Below are positions 37,101 to 46,199 of a stretch of 64,000 nucleotides of DNA, in pieces (position 1 is the first letter of the stretch; each line of letters opens with the position of its first letter). The DNA comes from Hahella sp018986435 (lineage in GTDB: Bacteria; Pseudomonadota; Gammaproteobacteria; Pseudomonadales; Oleiphilaceae). The notes below the pieces were generated by a model. The model made no database searches and was not told the DNA's origin. It saw only the letters and a list, made by a program, of their open reading frames with translations. The stretch covers positions 3,596,001 through 3,660,000 of the forward strand of contig NZ_CP192738.1 of NCBI RefSeq assembly GCF_050749805.1, given 5' to 3'. The position numbers and the translations under genes were made by a program.

Positions 37101-39919
37101 GTGTCCGCAATGACCGTGCGAACCTGGTTCATGATTTCCGCCAAACTGTCCCGGCTCGGCAGCGTATCCTCCACCACTGGGGCCGCAGTCGGCGCTGCGC
37201 TCGACTCCCCTTCACGCCAGGCCAGCCCGGAGGTCAATATATGCTCCGCCAGCTGTCGGATAGTGGGATACTCGAACAGGATGGTGGCGGGCAAATATCC
37301 CGTTTTCTCTTTGATCGGCTTCAACAGCTCCATAGAGATCAACGAGTCGACGCCCATTTCACTGAAAGGCATATCGCGCTCGATTTCACTGGGATCAAAT
37401 TGCAGCACCTCGGCGATAACCTGCTGCAAAAACGCTTCAATAGACGCCTGACTGGCGACCCCAACCTGAGACGTAGTTTGCGCCGCCTCACTGTCATGAG
37501 ACGACTCGATGGGGACAGCTTCCGCCTGGGGCGCAGTGTTTTCGGACACAGCGCCTTGCTGCGCGTCGGCTCCGGCGAAGCCGACGATAACCTGCTGATC
37601 TTCGCCGCCATGGGCGTCCACGCCCTGGAACCCCGCCTGCACAATCAAACGCCGCCAGCTATCGCCGGACAGCAAAGGACTGTTGGGAATGCGATACGCG
37701 TCCTGACTCAGCCACCAGCCGTCCGTCAGGCCGAAGGTCAACGTCGCGTAATCCTGGCAGGAAGTGATTTCGTTGAGCACGAATACGCCGTCGTCACGCA
37801 GCAGGCGACGCACCTGGCGCAAGGTTTCCGGCAGGTCCGAGGTGGCGTGGATGACGTTGGTGGCGATGACCACATCAAAGAGTTCTTCGAACGCAGGCGG
37901 CTTCTCGATATTGCAGATTTTGTATTCCACAAAGGGATAGTCAGCGAACCGGCGTCTGGCTTTGTTCAAAAACGCGAAAGACAGATCAGTAAAGGTGTAG
38001 CTAACATGGTCCGGGGCCAGTTCCGGCAGCACAAACTGGGTGGTGCTGCCGGTGCCGGCGCCGATTTCGATAATGCGCAGAGGGCGTCCCGCGCGGGCCT
38101 TTTGCAAGTTGGCGACGATCCTCGCCACGACCTGGTTAAAGTAATCCGCAATGGGATTGTCCCGGTATACCGGTTCAACCAGCTCAAAGCCGCCATCGGG
38201 GAAAATCACGCTCAGCGGGTTGGTCTCCCCGCGCAAAATAGCGGGCAGATTCTCAATACATTGATCCAGCAGGCGGATATGCCCTTGCAGCTCTGGATAA
38301 CGGCGTATTACTTCCTCGCGTTGCGGGGAATGTCCCGCCCTGATGCTACGGAGCGCCGCCGCCAGCTTGCCGAACTTCGGCGCAATGGTTTCCGGCATGG
38401 ACGTTTGGCTCAAGCGCCAGCGCGCATAATCCTGCAAGGCGGCTGACATCGCCTCGTTGCGGGCGACTAACGGGTCCTGCGTGCGATACGCCGGGATCAA
38501 GTTGGCGTCGGAGCCGCTTGCGGGCGTTGTATTTTGATTTATTACATGAGGCGTAATATGCAGGCGTTTCAACGCCAGATCTGACGCCTTCACCACCGTA
38601 ATTTGCCTGCCCTCCGTCACCAGAAAACGTTCAATAACGGCGAGGCCCTCTTCCACTTCGATAGAGCCGATTTGCAGCTTTTTCATGCGCTCGCGATAGT
38701 GCTCCGAGGCCACGACGCCCACCGAGCCCCAAAAGCCCCAGTTGATGACCTTGCTGTTGATCATCAGTCCGTTGTGCAATAAATCCGCAAAGGCGTCTTT
38801 GGCCACGCAGGCGGCGGTGTAGTTGCCCTGACCCGGATTGGCGATATAGGACTGAATGGAAGAGAAAAACAGGCAGAAATCCAGCGTCCGTCCCTTCAGC
38901 GCCCGAGCGAGATTGTAGGCGCCGTGAACCTTCGGCCGCAGCACATTGAACAGGGTCTGCTCAGACATCGCCGCCAGGGAGGCGTCCTCCAGCACCAGAG
39001 CGGAATGCACCACGCCATGAATCACGGCGTACTGGTCCAACACGGCCTGCAATGCAGTGCGGTCGCTGAGATCGACAGAGTGATAATGCGCCTCGGCGGC
39101 GCCCAGATCGCGCAGCCGCATCAGCAGGTCGTTCGCCTCAGACCGACGTCCGAGGATAACCAGTTTCGCCTGATAGCGGGCGGCCAGATATTCCGCCAGC
39201 TTGCCGCCCAACCCGCCGGCGCCGCCGAGAATCACATAGGTTCCCTGCTGACGAAAAGCGGATTGCGCCGGCCATGGACTCAATGTCGTCGGCTGCATCT
39301 CGGCGACGCCGTAGCGTCCGTCTGCGATACAGACCGGCGTTCCGGGGTGCGTCGGAAGCGATGCGCACAACAGGTCCTGCAGTGCGTCCGCCGTCAGCTT
39401 TTGCAGCGAGAAACTGCGCACGGTCCATTCCGGACGCTCCTTGGCCAGCGTCTGCGCCAGCCCTACGTAGACGCCGTCCACAGGATGGGTGACGCTCTCA
39501 AACAATGGACTGGCGACGGCTTTGTCCGTGAATACGTCCAGCTTGACTGCAGGCTTGTCGCCCAGCGCTTTCAGCAGATGGAAAAAGGCGCTGACGTCTT
39601 CATCCGGCACGGCGGCGCGCCAGGGAGTACGGGTTACGAAACATAGACGCAAAGCAGCGGAGCCCGCGACGGCCCGCGCCAGATCATCGATGGACTGAGG
39701 GGTTAGCAGACGCACGTCAGCCTGGGGCAAACGGTCAGCGATTTCCTGGCGCAACGCCGCTTGCGACAGTGGAACAATAATGATCCGGGGCTCCTTTTCT
39801 TGCTCCGTCTCTTGCTCCGCCGTGGACACCGCCGGTAAAGGCAGAATTTTCCATGCGGGAGAAAATACCAGCGAATCGATAGCCGTTTGAGAAATTCCGG
39901 CAAACTCCATATCCCTCAT
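34199..39919 (-). CDS. Trans-AT PKS, KR-MT-ACP-ACP-KS-DH (LkcC-type)
   Basis: A 1906-residue polyketide synthase that again splits modules. N-terminal KR (ILGGAGGLGG about 233; Tyr in GQGNYTAACVAKD; LED motif), C-methyltransferase with SAM motif EIGAGTGSTT (about 620), two tandem ACPs (MGVDSLI about 858 and YGVDSIISLEL about 958, very alike), KS (Cys in DTACSAS about 1213, HGTGT, NVGH) and C-terminal DH with HRINGRAMAP (HxxxGxxxxP, about 1643), YDYGAPLQ and the DxxxQ pair in LLDAGLQL. The KR-MT-ACP-ACP half completes the module begun by the hybrid's KS and the free DH. In the lankacidin system the equivalent protein is the one proposed to act iteratively; the tandem ACPs fit that. Confidence 0.93.
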   Translation of the reverse strand: MRDMEFAGISQTAIDSLVFSPAWKILPLPAVSTAEQETEQEKEPRIIIVPLSQAALRQEIADRLPQADVRLLTPQSIDDLARAVAGSAALRLCFVTRTPWRAAVPDEDVSAFFHLLKALGDKPAVKLDVFTDKAVASPLFESVTHPVDGVYVGLAQTLAKERPEWTVRSFSLQKLTADALQDLLCASLPTHPGTPVCIADGRYGVAEMQPTTLSPWPAQSAFRQQGTYVILGGAGGLGGKLAEYLAARYQAKLVILGRRSEANDLLMRLRDLGAAEAHYHSVDLSDRTALQAVLDQYAVIHGVVHSALVLEDASLAAMSEQTLFNVLRPKVHGAYNLARALKGRTLDFCLFFSSIQSYIANPGQGNYTAACVAKDAFADLLHNGLMINSKVINWGFWGSVGVVASEHYRERMKKLQIGSIEVEEGLAVIERFLVTEGRQITVVKASDLALKRLHITPHVINQNTTPASGSDANLIPAYRTQDPLVARNEAMSAALQDYARWRLSQTSMPETIAPKFGKLAAALRSIRAGHSPQREEVIRRYPELQGHIRLLDQCIENLPAILRGETNPLSVIFPDGGFELVEPVYRDNPIADYFNQVVARIVANLQKARAGRPLRIIEIGAGTGSTTQFVLPELAPDHVSYTFTDLSFAFLNKARRRFADYPFVEYKICNIEKPPAFEELFDVVIATNVIHATSDLPETLRQVRRLLRDDGVFVLNEITSCQDYATLTFGLTDGWWLSQDAYRIPNSPLLSGDSWRRLIVQAGFQGVDAHGGEDQQVIVGFAGADAQQGAVSENTAPQAEAVPIESSHDSEAAQTTSQVGVASQASIEAFLQQVIAEVLQFDPSEIERDMPFSEMGVDSLISMELLKPIKEKTGYLPATILFEYPTIRQLAEHILTSGLAWREGESSAAPTAAPVVEDTLPSRDSLAEIMNQVRTVIADTMMMEPEDVEADTPFQEYGVDSIISLELIRPLKEIFGYLPATVLFEYPSLRQLAEYLATTVATSSSDEATPDSTPNLSSETGQHAGNRSVDEPERDAQPPSDAPEKSLWRPGDIAIIGMSARLPKARDVGRFWENLRQGRDCTDVIPAERWKQEGFLTDAPLNGRGSYTNRGAFIDDVDAFDHVFFNLTPNEAARMDPQERIMLEQTYRSMLDAGYTRKQWAGSDTAVFVGVMNGDYAWHTPVETSTAPATSLFWSMANRASYFFDWRGPSMAVDTACSASLTALHLACQALKNGDCEQAVVGGVNLITHPRHYEQLCGLHMLSRSEQCKPFGANADGFVDGEGVICLVMKRAEDAIRDNDRVYAFIKGSAINAGGRSNGYTAPNPEAQAALIGKALRAASVSPQEVGYVEAHGTGTELGDPIELRALSKSYGAAAPQSIRLGSVKSNVGHLESAAGLCGVLKAVLQMHHGEWVPSLHAEQLNPHLDFTQTPFLLNRERREWDAAAPRVSAISSFGAGGGNAHVVIQGVAQALASPGMITDTAQGATRREIYVIPVSHHSSAGLQQTLDGLRDWLQKGPVDMDALAYTLACARDHERFRRALVCSDQADLIQQLGRDLQMTDVASRKGTSGQAPQASPQRLTTDNAENVAAMYEAGNDLPWRDFYPQRRLAAVPEYVFIRHRHWIDSVESNFKGFHSLTQAHRINGRAMAPAAWTLSTLCERADDGGFANIMWKDMITDPHNVEVIEEGGRTLFVGRGGFTEYCSAERTRDENAPQHISTVLARLGRESPLQAIDIDNAPRRSQAEIYGEFQQRGYDYGAPLQGIRWAQIRPGLVRAFLQVDHDWGQLVSPALLDAGLQLAILAPAGAAESSGDGETAVFMPYHLGRLVVNRLPDNEAVYGYCLEKTTAQPSKARRFDFYFTDRRGEVLIMLEDMVSVVVRPHAEDEVDTRPRQVRPEPRFEVFDLS

Positions 39920-39925
39920 ACTCCT

Positions 39926-40783
39926 TTATTGTAAATGTGATGGTTTGACGCCCAGGTCAAAAACAGACAGCAAGGGGGTGTAGGTTTCGTCAAAAATAGT
40001 GAGGTTGGTGCGAAACGGAGACAGTTTTTCCGTCAGCACGAAGGCGCTGCCCAGGGCCTGATCGGGCAGCGCGCGATGTAAGGTCAGTCGCCCCAGGGAA
40101 TACGGCATCAGACTCTCCCGACGCTCGCCGATGGATATCGCCATACCCGCCTGAAACGCGCAATCCAGCAGGCTCGCCCAGCCCAAAAAAACGCCGTCGT
40201 AATTACTGAGCCAGGACAACGCCTTGTTGGACAGGCGTTGTACGTAGCTGATGCGTTGAAAGTAAGGGCCGTAGACGATCCCCATGTCGGCGAAGGCGGC
40301 GTAGACCTCGCTTCGCGGAAAGTGATCCCGGGTTTCCGCGCCGACCTGACTGCGTACGCACAACGGCGTCGCCAGAGGATCAGCGCGCCCAGATACCGCC
40401 TGCGCATTTAAAACACCGCCGCCGCACATCTCTCCCCCATGCTCTATGCGGAACTCAATGCGCGTCGGGCTGATCGGCGCCAGTTGCACGTCGATCTCCG
40501 TCTCAGGCGTATTGGCGAGAACTGGCCGCAGCCAGACCACTTCGTCGACAAATCCGGTTGTGAAATCCGGCCGCGACTTGGCGACGGCGCTCAGGGCCAG
40601 CTCCAGATACACCACACCGGGCAGGACTTTCCAGCCGCGCACGCGATGGTGTGAAAAGTAAGGGTGATCGTCTCTCAGGCTGACGCGGAATCCATCACCG
40701 GTTGGCAGGCTGCGCCAATGTCCTTCTGTATCGAAAAAAGAGTCTCTGGCTCTAATACTTGCGCTCATAATCTGTCTCGCCAT
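39926..40783 (-). CDS. Free-standing PKS dehydratase (LkcB-type)
   Basis: A 285-residue double-hotdog dehydratase encoded on its own. Catalytic His46 is in HRVRGWKVLP (HxxxGxxxxP); YGPYFQ and the Asp/Gln pair of LLDCAFQAG follow, so the site appears complete. It lies between the KS that ends the NRPS-PKS hybrid and the KR-MT-ACP-ACP that opens the next PKS, filling the missing DH of that split module. The start overlaps the end of the hybrid gene by up to 32 bases; an internal ATG at 40768 is an alternative. Seven bases separate its stop from the next start, so all are co-transcribed. Confidence 0.88.
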   Translation of the reverse strand: MARQIMSASIRARDSFFDTEGHWRSLPTGDGFRVSLRDDHPYFSHHRVRGWKVLPGVVYLELALSAVAKSRPDFTTGFVDEVVWLRPVLANTPETEIDVQLAPISPTRIEFRIEHGGEMCGGGVLNAQAVSGRADPLATPLCVRSQVGAETRDHFPRSEVYAAFADMGIVYGPYFQRISYVQRLSNKALSWLSNYDGVFLGWASLLDCAFQAGMAISIGERRESLMPYSLGRLTLHRALPDQALGSAFVLTEKLSPFRTNLTIFDETYTPLLSVFDLGVKPSHLQ

Positions 40784-43700
40784 CCTTAGCTGTTGTCGTT
40801 ACCTGCGCCAATCCTGTTTGCTGTTTGGCGTACCGCCCGGTCTGGTTTTTGGCGTACCAATAGTCGCGTTCGTCGAACGCATAGGTCGGCAGCCTCATTT
40901 TGGCGGCGCCGGCGCACTCATACAGACGCAGCCAGTCGATATGGCGTCCTTGTAGAAAATTCGATCGCACCTGCGCCAGATAGTCTGGATCGCCCAGTTT
41001 TCCAGGATAGGTCGCCTCGTCCGCAGCCAGGCCTTGATTATCCTGGCTTTGTTCATTCAGGGATTGACCGTGTCGAGGCGCATGTACGCCAACGTGGCCT
41101 GAACGGAGTTGCGTCAGTAATTCATCCGCGCCGCTTACCAGCCAGGCGTGTCGATACTCGAAATGTTCGCGCCCGCAGCTCAACGTGAAGGCCAGATCAA
41201 GCAAGCCGCTCTCCCCGAGTTCTGCGCGACGTTCGGCCACGAAACGCGCCAGCGCCGCCATACTTTTCTGCAACGCGCTTTCAGTGCGGGCGGAAACGGG
41301 AATCAGGTATTGGTCAGGGTGATTCGCCGACCGCCGCTCCCGCCGCGGAGGCGCGGACAGAACGACATGAGCGTTGGCTCCGCCAAAACCAAAGGAACTG
41401 ACGCCCGCCGTCAATGGCTGTTCGCTGCGCCAGGGAATACTGTCCGCCAACACCTGATACGGTGATGATGACAAATCGATTTCCGGGTTCAGTTGCTGGA
41501 AATGCAGATTGGCGGGCAGTTGTTCGTGCTCGAAGGCTTTGATGACTTTCACCACTGACGCCACGCCCGCCGCCGGCTCCAGATGGCCGATGTTGGATTT
41601 GACCGCGCCCAGCCAGACGGTTTGAGTCGCTTCGCCATCGGTGCGTTCCTGCAAGGCGCGTTTCAACGCCGCCACTTCAATGGGATCGCCCAGGCGGGTG
41701 CCTGTGCCGTGGGTTTCGATATAGCTGACCCGCTGCGCCAGTTCCGGCGTGTAAGCGTCCAGCAACAGGCGATATTGCGCGTTGGGATTCGGCGCCGTCA
41801 GCGAGTTGGCTTTGCCGCCGTGATTTTCCGCCACACTTTCAATGACGGCGCGAATGAGGTCTCCGTCCGCCTGCGCGTCCTGCAAGCGTTTCACCATAAA
41901 ACAGCCCACGCCTTCCCCTCTTACGTAGCCATTGGCGCTGGCGTCGAAAGTGGCGCAGCGGCTGTCCGGGGACATAAAACGCCCCGCCTCCAATCCTTCG
42001 TTGATCTGCGCATCCAGAATCAGATTGACGCCTCCCACCATGGCGGCGTCGCAGACCTGCGCTTGCAGATCCCGACAGGCCTTCACTAGCGCCGTCAGCG
42101 CGCCGGAGCAGGCCGTATCCAGGGTAAACGACGGGCCATTCCAGTCAAAAAAGGCGGAAATACGATTGGCCAGGATGCTCAGTGAGTGTCCCGACAAGGA
42201 GTACGGCGTCTGTTTTTCGCCGTCGCGAGCCTGCAGTAAGGCATAGTCGCTGCCGGTGGCCGCCATATAGCATCCGATGCGGCCGCCAGCCAATTGAGAT
42301 GGCGCATAGCCTGCGTCTTCCAATGTTCTCCAGGCGGCCTGCAGCAATAACCGCTGGCGCGGGTCCATCCTGGTGGCTTCCAGGGGAGAAATGGAGAAAA
42401 AGCGCGCGTCAAATCCTCTGACCGAAGAAATGAAACCGGCGCGGTAGCCAAGCAAAGACCGGTCCGCCGGAGCCTCGGAGATACAATCCTTACGGTCCAA
42501 TAAGGCGCGCCAGAAACTTTCCGCATCGTCCCCGCCCGGCAAGGTGGCCGCCATGCCGACAATCGCCAGTCGGTCGTCTCCGTTGCCGTCACGACGACGG
42601 TCAACGCTACGCTCCTGCGACCTGGCGATCCGCTCCGGGGATTGACGTTGACGGATAGCTCCGGCCACCTCATTGATGGTGTTGAACTGATAGAACTCGT
42701 AGCTGCGAAACGCAATGTCGAAATGCTGCTGAATCGCGGCGGCCAGCAGGTTGTAACTGATGGAGTTCAGACCCAGCCACCCAAGAGGCTGATCAAGATC
42801 GAGGGCGGAAACATCCAGCGTATCCAGCAGAATGCGCTGGATCTCCGGCTGAATCCCCTGCTCCTGCGGAGCTGCGGCAGATTGCGCTGGTGAGGCAAAC
42901 GACGGCTGCGTCCTAAGGGGTAAATCCGTCAACGCGGCTTCACTCAGGAGTTTGACGTCCGCTTTGCCGTTGGCGGTTAACGGAATACGGCTCAAACGAT
43001 GCAGCGCTTTCGGCGTCATGTAATACGGCAAAGCGCGTCGACACCATTGCATCGCTGCGTCAACGTTGAATGCGCTGCTCTCTGGGGCCCAGACAAAGCA
43101 GCACAAATGCGCTTCCGGCGTGCGCCTGACCACGGTGAAAACAGCGGCGTCCGGGGCGAATTCTTTCAGGCGGTGACTCACCTCGCCGGTATCGACCCGA
43201 TAGCCATTCACTTTGTACTGACTGTCCCGGCGACCAACGTACTCTATTTCCTGGTGGGACAGGTAATGCACGATGTCGCCGGTTTTGTAGGCGCGCACGC
43301 CATTCGGCAAGGTGACAAAAGCCTGCTCTGAGGGCGCGTTCAAATAGCCTTTGCCAACGCATTCGCCCGCGATCGTCAGTTCGCCCTGCATTCCCGGCGC
43401 TACGGAGTCGCCCTGGGCATCCAGTATGTAGTAGTCAGTGTTGAACACCGGTTGCCCCAAAGGAATCCGGTCCGCTTCCGTCACCCGGCGGCAGCTGGCC
43501 CAGATCGTCGCCTCAGTGGGACCATACATGTTGTATAGCTGTCCGGTCTGTTGCAGCAGGTATTGCGCCAGCTTTTTATCCAAAACTTCGCCGCCGCACA
43601 GAATGGTCATTTCGCCGGCGGCGCACCAACCCGCCTGCTGCAGCATACGCCAGGTTGACGGGGTCGCCTGCGCAACGTCCGCCCGCCGTTGATTGAGCGC

Positions 43701-45803
43701 ATCCCCTAACAGCTCCGCGCTCACACGTGTCTGATCGGAGACGATATGCAGCTCGCCGCCGCACATCAGCGGCAATAGCAACTCAAGGATGGAAATGTCG
43801 AAACTGACAGGCGTCAGGGCGAGCATCCGTTCGCCAGCCTGAAACCCCGGCGAGGCCTGCATCGACAGGAGAAAGTTCGCCAGATTGCGTTCACTGATCG
43901 CCACGCCTTTGGGCCTGCCGGTGGACCCGGAGGTGAACATCACATAGGCGGTGGCGTCTGGGTTCGCGTCCTCCGCGAGCGCTTGTTCAATATCCTCGTC
44001 ACCCTTGTCCTCACTGGTCGACGCCGTGGTCGCCAAAGCGAGTGAAGCGTCGACATTGATGATCGTCGCGCCGGGATACAGTGTTTCCGCTCTGGCGCGC
44101 GTGCGCTCATCCACCAATATGACACCGACATTGGCCACATCCATCATGTAGCTGAGCCGTTCATCCGGCAGCAGCGGGTCCATGGGCGTGAAGGCGCGCT
44201 GAGACGCCAGGGCGCTGAGATAGGCCACCGGCAACGCCACCGACCGCTCCAGAAATACGCCTATGCTGACGCGCCCAACAAAGACATTCGTCGAGGCATT
44301 CGTAGAAACATCCAGATGCGTCTTGATTTCGCTATACAGAAGACCGACGGCGGCGCAGGTTTGACGATAAGTCAGACTCGTCCCCTCATCGCTGATTGCA
44401 GGCGCATTGGCGTGCTGTTTGCCGGCCTGGGCCACCCTCGCCAGAATACGCGCATGCGGCGCAGCCTCGTTGCGTTCGCCGCAGATAACCGGCGTCAAAG
44501 GCTGACTGATACGGCATTCACGCAGTGGACGCTCTGGCGATGCGGCGATAAAAGTCGCGACCTTGATAAAGTTATCCGCCAGCGTCGTCAGGGTTTCCCG
44601 CGCAAGAAAGCGGGATGATGAATCGAAAGACAAAAACAGCTGATCGCCGTCGCTGCTGAAGTTGATGGCGAGATCATTCTGACCTCCGGTATCCGGGCGT
44701 TCGGTCAGCTCCAGGTCGCATCCCGTCAACACCGGAGCGGCATAAGGCACGAGTCCGTCAGAGGCGTTCACCACCAGATTAAACAAACGACCGCCATGAT
44801 TGGCGCGCGGGTCCGCCCATTCAACCAACTGCAGCGCGGGCGTATGTTGATGCGGGCGTACAGCCTGTCGCGCCTGTTTGACGCAAGAGAGCAATGCCGC
44901 GCCGGCTTGATCGGGGTTAACCTTGACGAACAGCGGAATCAGGTTGGTGAAGCAGCCATAGGCTTGCGGCTCGCTCCGACAATTGACCGTATGAGCGACA
45001 GTAACAGGCGCTTCATCCTGATCTTCCGTCGCTGAATACAGTCTTATGACAGCGGCGGTAACCGCGACGACGAACTGAAACAAGGTGAGGTCACGCTGTT
45101 CCAATAGGGCGCCGATTGCAGCGACGCCCTCTCCCTCCGATGTCGTTTTCTCAGTCAGCGTATGCTTGATAGACAGCGTACGCTTGACCGAAAGATACAC
45201 GCCTTTCTCTTTTGGCGTTTTGAAACAGAACGGCAGCGGTTGCGACAGACGCGCGCCTTGCAAGCCCGCTTTCCAATAATCAACGGACGTCTCTTTAACC
45301 GGCGACTCGCCGATTTGCAGGAACGATATGTCCGCGTCTTCCCTGGCCTCGCCATTCAGGCTTTCCCGACGATTCCAACAGTCAGACAATGTATTTATAA
45401 AGGGTTGATAACACTCGCCGTCAAAGACTAAATGGCTAAACTCTAATTTCAGACCAGTGATCTTTTCGTCTTCAATAAAGCAAGTAAATCTGAATAGCTT
45501 ATCGCCGGCCGGATCAATAGGCTCTGATTGCGTCCATTGCGATTTATCAGTGACGATATCCACCACTTTATCCGGCAACCTATTGTCGCCAACTAAAAGC
45601 GCATCGCCCCTTTCTAAAAAGTAACTTAACAGGCCGTTAAATCCTTTTAAAAGCGTCGCTTTTAAAATGGCATTCAATACCTGAAACTCAATATTTCCGG
45701 CTACTTTAAACTGGTACTTTAGTGTCAGACCGGGGTCGTCAGGGTTACGTCGATAGCGCAGCCACTGAAACTGTTCATAACGGGTTGCCTTACGTAATTT
45801 CAT
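40752..45803 (-). CDS. Hybrid NRPS-PKS, C-A(Gly)-PCP-KS (LkcA-type starter protein)
   Basis: A 1683-residue hybrid that opens the assembly line. Condensation domain (about 1-440) with SHLVFDG at about 124: the catalytic second His of HHxxxDG is kept and the first His is Ser. Adenylation domain (about 455-960) with FTSGSTGRPKG (about 624), SFDISILELLLPL, MYGPTEATIW, YKTGD, GRRDSQYKVNGYR and LTANGKAD. Reading the specificity positions by eye against GrsA gives DILQLGMIWK, a glycine code. PCP with GLNSISY (Ser about 1013). KS (about 1080-1490) with TACSGA (about 1229), HGTGT and NIGH. No AT follows. A glycine starter, possibly N-acylated by the C domain, is passed directly to ketide extension, as in lankacidin. 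Confidence 0.93.
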   Translation of the reverse strand: MKLRKATRYEQFQWLRYRRNPDDPGLTLKYQFKVAGNIEFQVLNAILKATLLKGFNGLLSYFLERGDALLVGDNRLPDKVVDIVTDKSQWTQSEPIDPAGDKLFRFTCFIEDEKITGLKLEFSHLVFDGECYQPFINTLSDCWNRRESLNGEAREDADISFLQIGESPVKETSVDYWKAGLQGARLSQPLPFCFKTPKEKGVYLSVKRTLSIKHTLTEKTTSEGEGVAAIGALLEQRDLTLFQFVVAVTAAVIRLYSATEDQDEAPVTVAHTVNCRSEPQAYGCFTNLIPLFVKVNPDQAGAALLSCVKQARQAVRPHQHTPALQLVEWADPRANHGGRLFNLVVNASDGLVPYAAPVLTGCDLELTERPDTGGQNDLAINFSSDGDQLFLSFDSSSRFLARETLTTLADNFIKVATFIAASPERPLRECRISQPLTPVICGERNEAAPHARILARVAQAGKQHANAPAISDEGTSLTYRQTCAAVGLLYSEIKTHLDVSTNASTNVFVGRVSIGVFLERSVALPVAYLSALASQRAFTPMDPLLPDERLSYMMDVANVGVILVDERTRARAETLYPGATIINVDASLALATTASTSEDKGDEDIEQALAEDANPDATAYVMFTSGSTGRPKGVAISERNLANFLLSMQASPGFQAGERMLALTPVSFDISILELLLPLMCGGELHIVSDQTRVSAELLGDALNQRRADVAQATPSTWRMLQQAGWCAAGEMTILCGGEVLDKKLAQYLLQQTGQLYNMYGPTEATIWASCRRVTEADRIPLGQPVFNTDYYILDAQGDSVAPGMQGELTIAGECVGKGYLNAPSEQAFVTLPNGVRAYKTGDIVHYLSHQEIEYVGRRDSQYKVNGYRVDTGEVSHRLKEFAPDAAVFTVVRRTPEAHLCCFVWAPESSAFNVDAAMQWCRRALPYYMTPKALHRLSRIPLTANGKADVKLLSEAALTDLPLRTQPSFASPAQSAAAPQEQGIQPEIQRILLDTLDVSALDLDQPLGWLGLNSISYNLLAAAIQQHFDIAFRSYEFYQFNTINEVAGAIRQRQSPERIARSQERSVDRRRDGNGDDRLAIVGMAATLPGGDDAESFWRALLDRKDCISEAPADRSLLGYRAGFISSVRGFDARFFSISPLEATRMDPRQRLLLQAAWRTLEDAGYAPSQLAGGRIGCYMAATGSDYALLQARDGEKQTPYSLSGHSLSILANRISAFFDWNGPSFTLDTACSGALTALVKACRDLQAQVCDAAMVGGVNLILDAQINEGLEAGRFMSPDSRCATFDASANGYVRGEGVGCFMVKRLQDAQADGDLIRAVIESVAENHGGKANSLTAPNPNAQYRLLLDAYTPELAQRVSYIETHGTGTRLGDPIEVAALKRALQERTDGEATQTVWLGAVKSNIGHLEPAAGVASVVKVIKAFEHEQLPANLHFQQLNPEIDLSSSPYQVLADSIPWRSEQPLTAGVSSFGFGGANAHVVLSAPPRRERRSANHPDQYLIPVSARTESALQKSMAALARFVAERRAELGESGLLDLAFTLSCGREHFEYRHAWLVSGADELLTQLRSGHVGVHAPRHGQSLNEQSQDNQGLAADEATYPGKLGDPDYLAQVRSNFLQGRHIDWLRLYECAGAAKMRLPTYAFDERDYWYAKNQTGRYAKQQTGLAQVTTTAKDGETDYERKY

Positions 45804-46199
45804 GAAACTTTCTCAAGCATTAAAATCCCTAATTTCACTTGATACGATGCCGACGCAAAGTTGCAGGGAACAACTAGCGATAAAACAACAGCCGAAGGAA
45901 ACAGCACGCAGTCGCCGTTCCTCTCAGAAGCGTTGGAAATGTTTGAATGGCCCGCGCCATCTGCGAAAAATAAGCCAAAAGTCGCTCAGATAGAGTTTCT
46001 AAGCACCTGTTTTTAAATGGCTATTTTTCTGAATTAAAGTGCGGGCGGACGAGTGCGTCCTGGTGAAAGTCGGAAAAGTACATCCATCACTTATTTACTC
46101 CTCGCGGGGAAACCCCAGCTTGATACCCTTCAAGTCACAATATTGATATGAGACTGCATGCAAAAAAAGAAAGTATGCTTTCCTTTATGTACATAACAC

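Noticed and set aside
19589..45803. Cluster as PUFA synthase, enediyne or cis-AT type I PKS
   Set aside because: There are no integrated AT domains, no PUFA-type ACP array and no enediyne KS-AT-KR-DH protein; an NRPS starter and a discrete AT are present.
45802..45993. 63-codon plus-strand frame at the PKS gene start
   Set aside because: It begins on the antisense of the NRPS start codon, has no ribosome site and a basic, non-protein-like composition.
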